A stretch of DNA of 64,000 nt from Mucilaginibacter rubeus (lineage in GTDB: Bacteria; Bacteroidota; Bacteroidia; Sphingobacteriales; Sphingobacteriaceae): NCBI RefSeq assembly GCF_003286415.2, contig NZ_CP043450.1, forward strand, positions 2,914,001-2,978,000. The letters are read 5' to 3'. The notes under the pieces were generated by a model. That model worked only from the letters and a program-made list of their open reading frames with translations, was not told the origin of the DNA and did no database searches. Position numbers and translations under genes: made by a program. Shown here one piece after another: positions 1 through 8,045 of the stretch (positions are counted from its first letter, which is position 1; the number at the start of each line of letters is the position of its first letter).

Positions 1-2608
1 TAAACTTATACCCAACCGACAGGTCGGTTACCCAGATAGGTTTCAGGTTTTGATAAAAGTAAACCGGGTTAAGCGGATCTGAGGCGCTAAGCAGCGTTGC
101 CGTAGTTACCTTGCCGAAGTATACCGTACGGGCAAGGAAAGTGAATTTATCTAAACTGTAAATGCCCTGCAGATTTACTTTCTGCGCTGGGATATTGGTG
201 GTTACCCTCGCCCTTTCGCCGGGGCTCAGGATCACGTTTTTATATTTTTCAAGACCTTTAGGTGTATTAACTTTGGTCACCTCATTTTTTTCAAAGTTGC
301 CGCCAAACAGGAAGTTGATATTCCCCCTGTCCAATAGCAGTTTGTAGCTGCCTGTAAACTCGATGCCTTTTGTGCGGGTACTGAATTCATTGTAAAAAAA
401 GTTGGCCTGGGCAGCACCGGTTTGCTGGAACAAATTTTTAACATCCGTAGGCAGGTTGGTGTCTGTCGCCGTAAAGTTGCCTGTATTGCCTACCCTGTTA
501 TCAATATTGATCAGGTATGCATCAACCGTTAATTCCACATTGCTGCCCGGGGCCGAGGTTAAGCCCAAAGTATATCCTTTTGATTTTTCGGGCGATAACT
601 TAGGTATTCCCAATGCCCTTGCCGCTGCGCTTTGATTGGATGCCGTAAGGATGTCAACGCCCCTGCCCTGCTGGAACGTTGTGGATACCGAGGTATAATA
701 AGATTGTGCCAAATCCGGCGCACGGAAACCTGTATTCGCCGATCCTCTGATACTTAACCATCTGGCGAAACTGTAGCGGGTAGCCGCTTTCCAGGTAAAC
801 ACATTACCAAAATCCGAAAAATACTCGGCACGGCCGGCACCGGAAACAAGCCACTGCTTAGTAACATTCAATTCCACATCAGCATAACCTGCAGTTACCG
901 AACGGCTAACGTTAACCGCATTCTCCGGCCTGAAACCCAAATGGATCTGCGAGCCAGCGGAAAGACCGTTCAGGGATGTTACACCCGCATTGGATAGGTA
1001 TGGTATTCCGCCTGCGGTTGTGTCAATATCAACAATGGTACGCTGATCTGCTTTGGAATAAGAGGCTTCTTCACCTGCAATAATCTGGAAACCTTCTACA
1101 CGATGCTGGGCGCCAAAAGCTACGTTTAAGCCTTTTAATACCTTGTCAAAATAACGGGTAAAGTCAAGCGCTGTTGTGTTTTGACTGGCATTGTAACTAC
1201 CTGCATCAAAACTGGTTGGGCTTTTTAAACCGAGACTTGCGTTAAGCGAATTATCAACCCGGTTACCGAATATATTTTTTCCATACACGTTTGAGAAATC
1301 TACGTTCCAGTCGCCAACTTTACCCCTGATTCCTACGGCTATCGATTCATCAACTATATTATTTTCCATTGCCGGTAAAAAACCATCAGGATAAATGAAG
1401 TTATTGTTACGTGATGTCCAGCCGGGTAATCGGTAGGTAGCCGTAAATTGTGAATTACGGCTGCTGATACCGCCAAAGGCATACAGCTCGGTCGAGTTTT
1501 TTAGAGGTAAACCGGCATTGAAAAACAGCAAAGCGTCCTGCCCGGCATTGGAACCACTGGCACGCTGATCAAAAAAATGGCGGTCGATGCCACGACTTGC
1601 TAAAATAGCGTCGTCAATATCTTTGGTGTATATCGCATCATAACCACGTGTATTTGCTCCACCTCCGTAAATAGGGCCATTATATAAGCCTGCATCTTTT
1701 CGGCCAGCCGGTAAAGAAATGGCTTGTGTAGCGTATTCGGTGGTCACATTTACGTAACCGCCATTGTTTCCTATACCAACACCGTAATTAGCACTGGAAC
1801 GGGTAACCGCTCCATCTCCACGCCTGCGTACACTTCCAGAAGTATTAACCGCAAAATCGTCCGTTTTTTTCTTTAATACGATATTGATCACCCCAGCGAT
1901 AGCATCCGAACCATATTGAGCCGCGGCACCGTCCCTCAAAATTTCTATCCGGTCGATAGCACCTGTAGGAATAGCGTTGAGATCATAACCGGTTGATCCG
2001 TTACCCAAACCGCCGTAATTAACGTTGGAGCTTTTATGCCTGCGTTTTCCGTTCACCAACACCAAAACCTGGTCGGGCCCCAAGCCCCGGAGTTGGGCCA
2101 GGCTTAATGCCGAACCGGCATCACCTGCATTACTGCCATTAACCGAGTGGAAAGATGGCGAAATGTATTGGAGTATCTGGGTTACGCTAACCTGCGGGGC
2201 GGATTCCAATAGCGGCTTAACATCAATAACATCCACCGCTACCGGCGAGTTGAGCTTGGTGCGATTGGCATTGCGCGATCCAACAATCTGCACTTCATTC
2301 AGCGCGTTATTTTTTGATGGCTTCAAGCTGATCTGAAATTGCTTGATACCATCAATTTCCACTTCCTGGCTTTCAAAACCTACAAACGAAAACACCAGGT
2401 ATTTACCGTTACGGATCACGATACTGAAGCTACCATCTGCCTTGGTTACTGCACCTTCATTTAATCCTTTTACTGTTACAGATACGCCGGGCAATGGCGC
2501 TTTATCATCGGCAGAGGTTACAACCCCGGTTACCGTTCGTTTTTGTGCATATGCGTTGTGCCCCACAATAAGGGCGAAGAACATAAGCAAGAGTACAATT
2601 TTCTTCAT
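1..2608 (-). CDS. TonB-dependent outer-membrane receptor, C-terminus cut by window edge
   Basis: About 869 residues are visible and no stop is reached before position 1, so the end of the barrel lies outside the window. The protein starts with a signal peptide (MKKIVLLLMFFALIVG, cleavage near AYA-Q), followed by a carboxypeptidase-regulatory-like beta-sandwich (about residues 22-95). A TonB plug domain follows (about 115-235), with LRGLGPDQVLVLVNGKRR and the RIEILRDGAAAQYGSDAIAG signature, then beta-barrel repeats. The plug style is that of classical siderophore/cobalamin-type receptors rather than SusC. It would import a bound substrate across the outer membrane using TonB energy. It is last in the minus-strand sulfur-linked gene group, 104 bp after the di-heme peroxidase, so a sulfur compound is a reasonable but unproven substrate. 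Confidence 0.93.
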   Translation of the reverse strand, partial: MKKIVLLLMFFALIVGHNAYAQKRTVTGVVTSADDKAPLPGVSVTVKGLNEGAVTKADGSFSIVIRNGKYLVFSFVGFESQEVEIDGIKQFQISLKPSKNNALNEVQIVGSRNANRTKLNSPVAVDVIDVKPLLESAPQVSVTQILQYISPSFHSVNGSNAGDAGSALSLAQLRGLGPDQVLVLVNGKRRHKSSNVNYGGLGNGSTGYDLNAIPTGAIDRIEILRDGAAAQYGSDAIAGVINIVLKKKTDDFAVNTSGSVRRRGDGAVTRSSANYGVGIGNNGGYVNVTTEYATQAISLPAGRKDAGLYNGPIYGGGANTRGYDAIYTKDIDDAILASRGIDRHFFDQRASGSNAGQDALLFFNAGLPLKNSTELYAFGGISSRNSQFTATYRLPGWTSRNNNFIYPDGFLPAMENNIVDESIAVGIRGKVGDWNVDFSNVYGKNIFGNRVDNSLNASLGLKSPTSFDAGSYNASQNTTALDFTRYFDKVLKGLNVAFGAQHRVEGFQIIAGEEASYSKADQRTIVDIDTTAGGIPYLSNAGVTSLNGLSAGSQIHLGFRPENAVNVSRSVTAGYADVELNVTKQWLVSGAGRAEYFSDFGNVFTWKAATRYSFARWLSIRGSANTGFRAPDLAQSYYTSVSTTFQQGRGVDILTASNQSAAARALGIPKLSPEKSKGYTLGLTSAPGSNVELTVDAYLINIDNRVGNTGNFTATDTNLPTDVKNLFQQTGAAQANFFYNEFSTRTKGIEFTGSYKLLLDRGNINFLFGGNFEKNEVTKVNTPKGLEKYKNVILSPGERARVTTNIPAQKVNLQGIYSLDKFTFLARTVYFGKVTTATLLSASDPLNPVYFYQNLKPIWVTDLSVGYKF

Positions 2609-2712
2609 GTTACAATAGTTCTGGGGCAAAGCGGTGGCTACGGCAGGGCAAAAACTGACCTACCGGCAAATGTTTGCCCGGTTGTTTTAATTAATTATTT
2701 TATTGGGGTATG

Positions 2713-3687
2713 TTAATTTGAGGCTAATTTCTGCTTGAAACGATCATCGGTGAGGGATTTTAAAAACTCCACGATATCATCAATTTCGGCATTGGTAAGG
2801 TTAAGCGGCTTATCAAGCGCAAGATCACGATTAATACCATCTTTAACCACTAACGAGGGATTATTGTAATATTCAACCACTTCCTTGAGGGTCTTAAATT
2901 TACCGTTGTGCATATACGGAGCCGTTACAGCCACATTACGCAGTCCCGGAATTTTAAACTCCCCCTCTTCCGTTTTGCTTTTTGTGATAGCCGAGCGACC
3001 CGGATCATTCAGGTCTTTACCGTTATACAGGCCTATACTTTTAAACCTGTCGGCTGTAAAATCCTCTCCCGAATGGCAGTTATTACAAGCGGCCTTACCA
3101 ATAAACAATAACCTGCCGCGCGCAGCAGATTCTGATATGGCGTGGTCATCGCCGTTTACATACCTGTCGTAAGGGCTGTTTGATGTTTCAAGCGTACGCT
3201 CAAATGAGGCTATGGCCTTCAACAGATTATCTTTGGTGGGTGCTGATTTAAATATTTTTTGAAAAGCATCGGCATAAAATTTATTGTCGTTTAATTTTTT
3301 TATGGCATCTTCTATCGGAAGCCCCATTTCTGCGGCCGATGTGATGGGGCCTAAAGCCTGCTCTTCCAACGATGAAGCCCGGCCATCCCAAAAAAGATGC
3401 GGCCTGCCCGAAAGGTTGGTCAACCCCGGCGAGTTACGCGCAGTGAGCTGACCTTTTATTCCCTTACTAAACACGGCAGTATCGGCAAAAGCAAATGCTG
3501 GTTTATGGCAAGAAGCGCAGCTGATGGTGTTATCACCCGATAATATGGGGTCAAAAAATAATTTTTCGCCCAGTTGCTCCCTGGTTTGTACATCGTCTTT
3601 GGAGCCTACAAAACTCATGAAGCCGATCAATACCATGATTGCTCCTAAAACCAGTAATATTTTTCCTTTTTTCATATTGTTCCACAT
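2713..3687 (-). CDS. Di-heme cytochrome c peroxidase family protein (CcpA/MauG-like)
   Basis: This 324-residue protein has an N-terminal hydrophobic segment (about 10-27) that exports or anchors it in the periplasm. It carries two c-type heme motifs, C57-x2-C60-H61 and C201-x2-C204-H205, with the family signature FWDGRA at 99-104 between them. Length and motif spacing fit bacterial di-heme cytochrome c peroxidases, which reduce H2O2; MauG-like members oxidise other substrates. Met5 (3675) is an alternative start. It lies between the YceI gene (182 bp upstream, enough for its own promoter) and the TonB receptor. Its placement suggests a redox role linked to the thioredoxin-like genes. The physiological electron donor cannot be read from the sequence. 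Confidence 0.93.
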   Translation of the reverse strand: MWNNMKKGKILLVLGAIMVLIGFMSFVGSKDDVQTREQLGEKLFFDPILSGDNTISCASCHKPAFAFADTAVFSKGIKGQLTARNSPGLTNLSGRPHLFWDGRASSLEEQALGPITSAAEMGLPIEDAIKKLNDNKFYADAFQKIFKSAPTKDNLLKAIASFERTLETSNSPYDRYVNGDDHAISESAARGRLLFIGKAACNNCHSGEDFTADRFKSIGLYNGKDLNDPGRSAITKSKTEEGEFKIPGLRNVAVTAPYMHNGKFKTLKEVVEYYNNPSLVVKDGINRDLALDKPLNLTNAEIDDIVEFLKSLTDDRFKQKLASN

Positions 3688-3869
3688 CTAATTAGCTGCT
3701 TCGAAGTTCAGCCCATTGCCGGTGTATCCAATTCCACCGGCTCCGGAGCTGTTCCAACTTTACCTGAGCTTTTAAATGCTTTTATTAGTCATGGCTGTGG
3801 CCATCCAACCCAAAACGGGTCGGCTTTTATCATCAAAATAAGATTATCTGTGTCTTGCTTTACAGTTTG

Positions 3870-4538
3870 TTACTGCGCATTAGCGGTAAGGTTAACATTC
3901 AGATCAAAATCATCATAGATCACCTTATCGCCCAGGTTTTCAAAAAAGTTCTTCGACCTGAATTTGATATCATATTTGGTACGATCTACAGTTATTTTGG
4001 CGCTTGCGGTAAGTTTTTTGCCATTAACAGCAACGGTAGCCGGGAAGCTTACGTCATTAGTGATACCCTTGATGGTTAGTTTGCCTTTAACATCATATTG
4101 GTTACCGCTGGTTTTGGTAGCCGAATTAATCACCAGATTCGCTTTCGGAAATTTTTCAGTATTGAAAAAAGTCTCGCTTTTCAAGGTGCTAACTAACTTT
4201 TCATTTTGTGCCTGATCGGTTAGGTCAGCGTCAGTAATGGTATTCAGGTCGATATCGAAGCTACCGCCTTTAAGCGTGTTGTTTTCTATCGAGAAATTAC
4301 CGTTACTGATCTTCACTTCGCCATTATGATCGCCGGTGGCTTTCTTGGCTGCCCAGGTAAGCTTGCTGCTTTCATTATCTACTTTGAACGATGCTATTTT
4401 AATTTTCCTTTTTGTATCGGCAGTTTTGATAATACCTGATTTCCCTTTGGTAAGTTTAACCGTTTTTATCGCAGGAGATGTGAACGAAGTAAGAGATATA
4501 AATGCTGTAAATAATACAGCGCCAGTAAATTTTGTCAT
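3870..4538 (-). CDS. YceI family secreted lipid-binding protein
   Basis: The 222-residue protein begins with a signal peptide (MTKFTGAVLFTAFISLTSF). From about residue 50 it matches the YceI beta-barrel lipocalin-like fold: SSKLTWAAKKATGDHNGEV near the start of the domain and FFNTEKFPKANL followed by GKLTIKGITNDVSFP in the middle. YceI proteins bind polyisoprenoids in the periplasm and are often found beside cytochromes and redox proteins. Here it lies 80 bp downstream of the second TlpA-like gene and upstream of the di-heme peroxidase, all on one strand. The exact ligand is unknown. Confidence 0.93.
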   Translation of the reverse strand: MTKFTGAVLFTAFISLTSFTSPAIKTVKLTKGKSGIIKTADTKRKIKIASFKVDNESSKLTWAAKKATGDHNGEVKISNGNFSIENNTLKGGSFDIDLNTITDADLTDQAQNEKLVSTLKSETFFNTEKFPKANLVINSATKTSGNQYDVKGKLTIKGITNDVSFPATVAVNGKKLTASAKITVDRTKYDIKFRSKNFFENLGDKVIYDDFDLNVNLTANAQ

Positions 4539-4618
4539 GGTGGGTTATCGTTAATAAGTTGTTTTAATAAACCCGGCAAAGCTTTTACCCTTAGCCGGGT
4601 CAGGTGTCAGTTTATTGT

Positions 4619-5944
4619 TTATTTTCCTTTTAAGGTTTCGTTATTGCTTTCAACAACATTTGCATGGTTGGCCGGTGCGGGTTCGGCTATCAGTTCATCA
4701 AGCAGTTTATTAAACTTCTTTTCGTAATCCTGGTAATATTTACCGGTAACTGTACCCGTATACCCCGTATAGATCTCCCTTACGTCGCCTTTCCTGTCGA
4801 TGATAATAGTAGTCGGGAATGCTATGAACTTATTCAAAGCGGGCAGTTTTTGCGATACTAACTTTTTATCGGCCAAGCCACCGAATAAAATATCATACTT
4901 GATATCGTACTTTTCCTTCAACTTGCCCAAAGTATACTGTGCATATTTTAAACTGTCTTTCTGCTCAAAGCCTATAGCTATCGCCTCAACCCCACGGTTA
5001 TGGTTTTTATTAAACCATGGCGAAAGGAACACGGTTTGATCGGTACAGTTAGGGCACCAGGTACCCACAATCTCTATGATAGTAACCTTACCTTTATACT
5101 TGGCATCGCTTAATGAAACCGGGTTACCGTTCAGGTCAGGGAAAGTGAAATCCAATTTTTTGTAACCTTCTTTCAGGTAAGTTAATTTGTACGGATCAGG
5201 TAGTTCGGCTTTATCGTCTTTTACGGCATCAAACTTGGTGTTATCATAAATGCCTTGGCCTATCTCACCACTCAGCGTACCATCCGGATTGATCTTCCCC
5301 TTGTAAATTTTAGGGCTCGGACCGGTAAAGCCACTCAGCTCAAATTCATCGCCTTGTACAGTACCCTCCAGCTCGCGGCTGTCGCCGGTTACCTGCATAA
5401 TTACACCAGTTAATTTATTACCAGTCTGTTTCAGGACAGCTATCTTGTTAGGTACCTGCTCTTTCGAGTAAACTTTCAGCTCCCATTTACCGGTTAAGTT
5501 GGCGGCTGGTGCAATATCCTTACCAGGCTCAACAAAACGGTAGCTTTTGCCGTATTCGGCGGTGAAGGGTAGTGAATTCCCTCTGAAACCCGGCACCAGG
5601 CTGCGGTATTCGCCACTTAAGGTTCCGTCATCTTCTACTTTGGCAACCAGTGCGGCATCATACGTATTCATTTTAATAAATACCGAATCTTTGCCTACCT
5701 GCTTAACATGAAAGTTATCGCGACGGGTACCATTGATGAGCGTGAAGGTAGCATGTTCCGCATCCTTACCTTTCAATTCAAAATTAAAAGGAACTTTTGT
5801 TTCGGCTACAGTAAACACGCCGCGCCATACACCTTCTTTGATAAATTTTACCGGCGGATTTTTATCGGCCGCAAACACTGTACTGCTCAACAGCAACCCT
5901 ACTGTCAGGCATTTGAATGAAGTAATTAAATTGAGTGTTTTCAT
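4619..5944 (-). CDS. TlpA-like thioredoxin-fold secreted protein, copy 2
   Basis: A 441-residue protein with signal peptide (cleavage near VFA-A). It has about 220 residues of unassigned N-terminal beta-rich sequence with lipocalin-like repeats (GKWELKVYS, GTLSGE). The C-terminal TlpA/AhpC-like thioredoxin domain (about 265-420) carries redox motif C297-P-N-C300 in GTWCPNC and the cis-Pro region FIAFPTTIIIDRKG. Such proteins reduce or exchange periplasmic disulfides. It is a tandem duplicate of the gene 29 bp upstream: the two align along the full length with long identical stretches around the CPNC motif and the cis-Pro loop. Genes of this layout are usual in Bacteroidota, but the N-terminal region has no function I recognise. 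Confidence 0.9.
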   Translation of the reverse strand: MKTLNLITSFKCLTVGLLLSSTVFAADKNPPVKFIKEGVWRGVFTVAETKVPFNFELKGKDAEHATFTLINGTRRDNFHVKQVGKDSVFIKMNTYDAALVAKVEDDGTLSGEYRSLVPGFRGNSLPFTAEYGKSYRFVEPGKDIAPAANLTGKWELKVYSKEQVPNKIAVLKQTGNKLTGVIMQVTGDSRELEGTVQGDEFELSGFTGPSPKIYKGKINPDGTLSGEIGQGIYDNTKFDAVKDDKAELPDPYKLTYLKEGYKKLDFTFPDLNGNPVSLSDAKYKGKVTIIEIVGTWCPNCTDQTVFLSPWFNKNHNRGVEAIAIGFEQKDSLKYAQYTLGKLKEKYDIKYDILFGGLADKKLVSQKLPALNKFIAFPTTIIIDRKGDVREIYTGYTGTVTGKYYQDYEKKFNKLLDELIAEPAPANHANVVESNNETLKGK

Positions 5945-5973
5945 TTGATAAATTATAGATAGTTAATAGTTGT

Positions 5974-7287
5974 TTACTTACCTTGACGTGCCGGCTGATC
6001 AACAACGGCAGCAGTTTCTGGCGCCGGCTCCGCGATAAGCTCGTCTAAAAGCTTGTTGAATTTCTTTTCGTAATCTTCATGATATTTGCCGGTTACGGTG
6101 CCGGTGTAGCCTGTATAGATCTCCCTTACGTCACCTTTTCTGTCGATAATGATCGTAGTGGGGAAAGCGATAAACTTGTTCAATGCAGGTAGTTTTTGCG
6201 ATACCAGCTTCTTATCGGCTAATCCACCAAAAGCGATATCGTAGTTAATAGCATATTTATCGCGCAGCTTGCCCAGCGTGTATTTAGCATATTCCAGGCT
6301 ATCTTTTTGCTCGAAGCCTAAAGCAATGGCCTCTACCCCACGGTTATGATTTTTGTTAAACCATGGCGATAGGAACACGGTTTGATCTGTACAGTTGGGG
6401 CACCAGGTACCAATGATCTCCACGATCACCACCTTACCCTTATACTTGTTATCGCTCAACGATACCTGTTTACCATCAATCCCCGGAAACGAAAAGTCAA
6501 GCTTTTTATAACCCTCTTTCAGGAAAGTTAATTTATAAGGATCCGGCAATTCAACTTCGGCTTTTTTGGCGGCGTCAAACTTCAGGTTTTTATAGATCCC
6601 GAAACCCTGTTCACCGCTCAATGTACCATCAGCATTGATCTTACCTTTAATAATGAATGGGCTTGGGCCTGTGAAACCGCTCAACGCAAATTCATCGCCC
6701 TGTACAGTGCCTTCCAACTCGCGCGTATCACCTACTACGGTCATTACCACGCCGGTAAGCTTATTACCTTTTTGTTTCAACAGGGCGATGGATGCAGGAA
6801 CGGCTTCTTTGCTGTAGGTTTTGATTTCCCATTTGCCGCTCAGGTCTGCCGTAGGGGCAACGTCTTTTCCCGGTTCAACAAAGCGGTAAGTTTTACCATA
6901 TTCTGCTTTAAATGGCAGCGAATTCCCCCTGAAGCCCGGAACCAGGCTGCGATACTCGCCGGTTAAAGATCCGTCGTCTTCAACTTTGGCAACCAAGGCT
7001 GCATCATAGGTGTTCATTTTGATGTAAACCGAATCCTGGCCGATAGATTTTACATGAAAATCATCACGACGGGAGCCATTGATAAGCGTAAATACCGCAT
7101 GTTCAGCATCTTTTCCTTTCAGCTCAAAATTGAAGGGTACTTTTGATTCGCTTACGGTAAATTCGCCACGCCATTTGCCTTCTTTAATAAATTTAGGCTT
7201 AGGATCGGCATGCGATACGCCCGCAGTACCGAGCAAAAGCGCGATGCTCAACACTTTTGCTTTAGTTAAGTAATTTGTTGTTTTCAT
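5974..7287 (-). CDS. TlpA-like thioredoxin-fold secreted protein, copy 1
   Basis: A 437-residue paralogue of the following gene with the same architecture. It has a signal peptide (cleavage near SHA-D), a long unassigned beta-rich N-terminal part, and a TlpA-like domain with C296-P-N-C299 and the same FAFPTTIIIDRKGDVREIYTG loop. The start Met lies in an A/T-rich stretch with no strong Shine-Dalgarno, as is normal in this phylum. Upstream, on the same strand, are a Cys-triplet small ORF (7400-7486) and a SAM-I-like aptamer (7499-7609), so expression is probably tuned by sulfur status. The duplication looks fairly recent because similarity runs through the whole protein. Its partner could be the DsbD-alpha-like protein encoded upstream. 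Confidence 0.91.
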   Translation of the reverse strand: MKTTNYLTKAKVLSIALLLGTAGVSHADPKPKFIKEGKWRGEFTVSESKVPFNFELKGKDAEHAVFTLINGSRRDDFHVKSIGQDSVYIKMNTYDAALVAKVEDDGSLTGEYRSLVPGFRGNSLPFKAEYGKTYRFVEPGKDVAPTADLSGKWEIKTYSKEAVPASIALLKQKGNKLTGVVMTVVGDTRELEGTVQGDEFALSGFTGPSPFIIKGKINADGTLSGEQGFGIYKNLKFDAAKKAEVELPDPYKLTFLKEGYKKLDFSFPGIDGKQVSLSDNKYKGKVVIVEIIGTWCPNCTDQTVFLSPWFNKNHNRGVEAIALGFEQKDSLEYAKYTLGKLRDKYAINYDIAFGGLADKKLVSQKLPALNKFIAFPTTIIIDRKGDVREIYTGYTGTVTGKYHEDYEKKFNKLLDELIAEPAPETAAVVDQPARQGK

Positions 7288-7399
7288 GTTATCAGTTTTA
7301 GTTTATTGTTATTGATTTGATTAAAAATTAGACATAGCAATGCCACGTGACCCTGTGAGGCCCTAAAAAATGGAGCAATAAAATTTCAGGAACCGGTTG

Positions 7400-7486
7400 T
7401 TAAAACCAGAAAAGGCGCTGTGCAAAACAACAACATCGCCTTATGGCAATTGCCTGCTGCTGCGGATAGTCATGTTTAGTGTTCAT
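7400..7486 (-). CDS. Putative 28-residue leader peptide with a Cys-Cys-Cys run
   Basis: ATG at 7486 opens a 28-codon frame ending at TAA 7400. The peptide contains three consecutive Cys codons (TGT TGT TGT), preceded by RR and followed by FAQRLFWF. It starts 13 nt after the 3' end of the SAM-I-like aptamer and ends about 110 nt before the TlpA-like gene. A short ORF with a run of the regulated amino acid, between a SAM aptamer and thiol-redox genes, resembles a cysteine-sensing attenuation leader. That translation occurs and senses cysteine is inference. By composition alone such a small ORF could be chance. Confidence 0.45.
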   Translation of the reverse strand: MNTKHDYPQQQAIAIRRCCCFAQRLFWF

Positions 7487-7498
7487 GGTGTTTAGTTA

Positions 7499-7609
7499 AT
7501 TTATATTTGCACAGCAACATCGCCCTGCAAAAAAGTTTGAGCACTTATTTCATTGCTGAAAAGTTGCTATAAGATCATCGAGACTTCCTCTCCCTTATTC
7601 TTTATAAAT
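7499..7609 (-). promoter_or_regulatory. Divergent SAM-I-like riboswitch aptamer (candidate)
   Basis: Read on the minus strand, the region folds like the SAM-I clan. P1 is ATTTATA (7609-7603) pairing with TATAAAT (7505-7499). It is followed by AAAGA and a P2 helix (ATAAG with CTTAT) enclosing a GAGA/TCTC stem and a GATGA kink-turn-like element. The AGCAAC core comes next. P3 (ACTT/AAGT around TTCA-GCAA-TGAA) runs into GTGCTCAAACTT, replacing the usual GGTGCTAAATCC. P4 is TTTGCA/TGCAAA. The usual ACC/GGT pairing is replaced by ACT/AGT, which preserves pairing. It lies upstream of the Cys-triplet ORF and the TlpA-like genes. The fold was derived by eye, and ligand binding is not proven. Confidence 0.6.
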
Positions 7610-7643
7610 CAACTAATTAATGGTGGGGTTAATTAGAATGCTG

Positions 7644-7651
7644 TAAAGATA
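7644..7651 (-). promoter_or_regulatory. Candidate -7 promoter element for the second riboswitch transcript
   Basis: On the minus strand the octamer TATCTTTA differs by one base from the Bacteroidota -7 consensus TAnnTTTG. It lies about 35 nt upstream of the start of the SAM-I-like aptamer and downstream of the shared operator-like palindrome. A start a few bases downstream would place the aptamer at the 5' end of the transcript. No convincing -33 TTTG is present. The assignment is weak by itself. Confidence 0.35.
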
Positions 7652-7667
7652 GTAATAAATATGATAA

Positions 7668-7689
7668 ATACAATAAAATCTATAGATTT
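7668..7689. promoter_or_regulatory. Operator-like palindrome with the shared 17-nt box, copy 2
   Basis: Positions 7668-7684 are identical to 8734-8750 in the encapsulin divergent promoter (ATACAATAAAATCTATA). Here the box is followed at once by the inverted half, giving the perfect 14-bp palindrome AAATCTATAGATTT at 7676-7689. It sits upstream of the second aptamer and its candidate promoter. An exact 17-nt match repeated 1 kb away within a single sulfur locus suggests binding of one transcription factor. The regulator is not encoded in the window and its family is unknown. Confidence 0.6.
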
Positions 7690-7747
7690 AGTAGAATATT
7701 TTTTATTTAGAATTGAATTTCATTAAAATCTTATATTGTAAACAATA

Positions 7748-7822
7748 AACATCCTGGTCTGTACAGCACACGCCTGTTTTACCACCATAGCAAAGCAACG
7801 CACTTAGTACAGCCAGGATGTT
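7748..7822 (-). other. Long-arm inverted repeat in the leader between the two small ORFs
   Basis: Arms at 7748-7764 and 7807-7822 are complementary over 16 bp with a single bulged base (AACATCCTGG and CTGTAC pair with GTACAG and CCAGGATGTT). They enclose a 42-nt loop. The repeat begins about 45 nt downstream of the stop of the first Cys-rich small ORF on the minus strand. Only a weak T-rich tract follows, so it may be a terminator, an mRNA stabilising hairpin or part of an attenuator. Confidence 0.5.
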
Positions 7823-7866
7823 GATCTTATTTCAGGATCAATTTTCCGTGACACAAACTGCGCTAA

Positions 7867-7947
7867 TTAACAATACTGGTAACAACAGAAAAGGGCGCCA
7901 CCATTCTGTTTAAAGGCGTTAGTGATAATATTCGTTTTCGGTTTCAT
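7867..7947 (-). CDS. Putative 26-residue Cys-rich small peptide
   Basis: ATG at 7947 opens a 26-codon frame ending at TAA 7867. The C-terminal end reads FCCYQYC, with three Cys in the last six residues. It lies 98 nt downstream of the DsbD-alpha-like gene and upstream of the second operator and riboswitch. It is preceded by a small hairpin (AAGCGGT/ACCGCTT, 7962-7981). Together with the Cys-triplet ORF at 7400-7486, it suggests cysteine-dependent translation in the leader. No homologue is recognised, and coding status needs ribosome-profiling or conservation evidence. Confidence 0.4.
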   Translation of the reverse strand: MKPKTNIITNAFKQNGGALFCCYQYC

Positions 7948-7989
7948 GGTATTAGTTTTTAAAGCGGTTTTTGTACCGCTTCAACATCC

Positions 7990-8027
7990 GTTTAACAGTT
8001 CAGTTGGTGGCTATTGATCTGTTAAAC
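7990..8027 (-). terminator. Hairpin after the DsbD-alpha-like gene (possible terminator)
   Basis: GTTTAACAG (7990-7998) and CTGTTAAAC (8019-8027) form a perfect 9-bp stem 19 nt beyond the stop of the 8046-8492 gene. There is no strong T-run after it on the minus strand, so it may be an attenuator or processing signal rather than a strong terminator. Confidence 0.35.
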
Positions 8028-8045
8028 ACTATTATTATGTGCTAT

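Noticed and set aside
7751..7790. Further short ORF in the leader (about 21 codons beginning MVVKQACAV)
   Set aside because: It starts within the loop of the inverted repeat, has a single Cys and no supporting context; probably chance.
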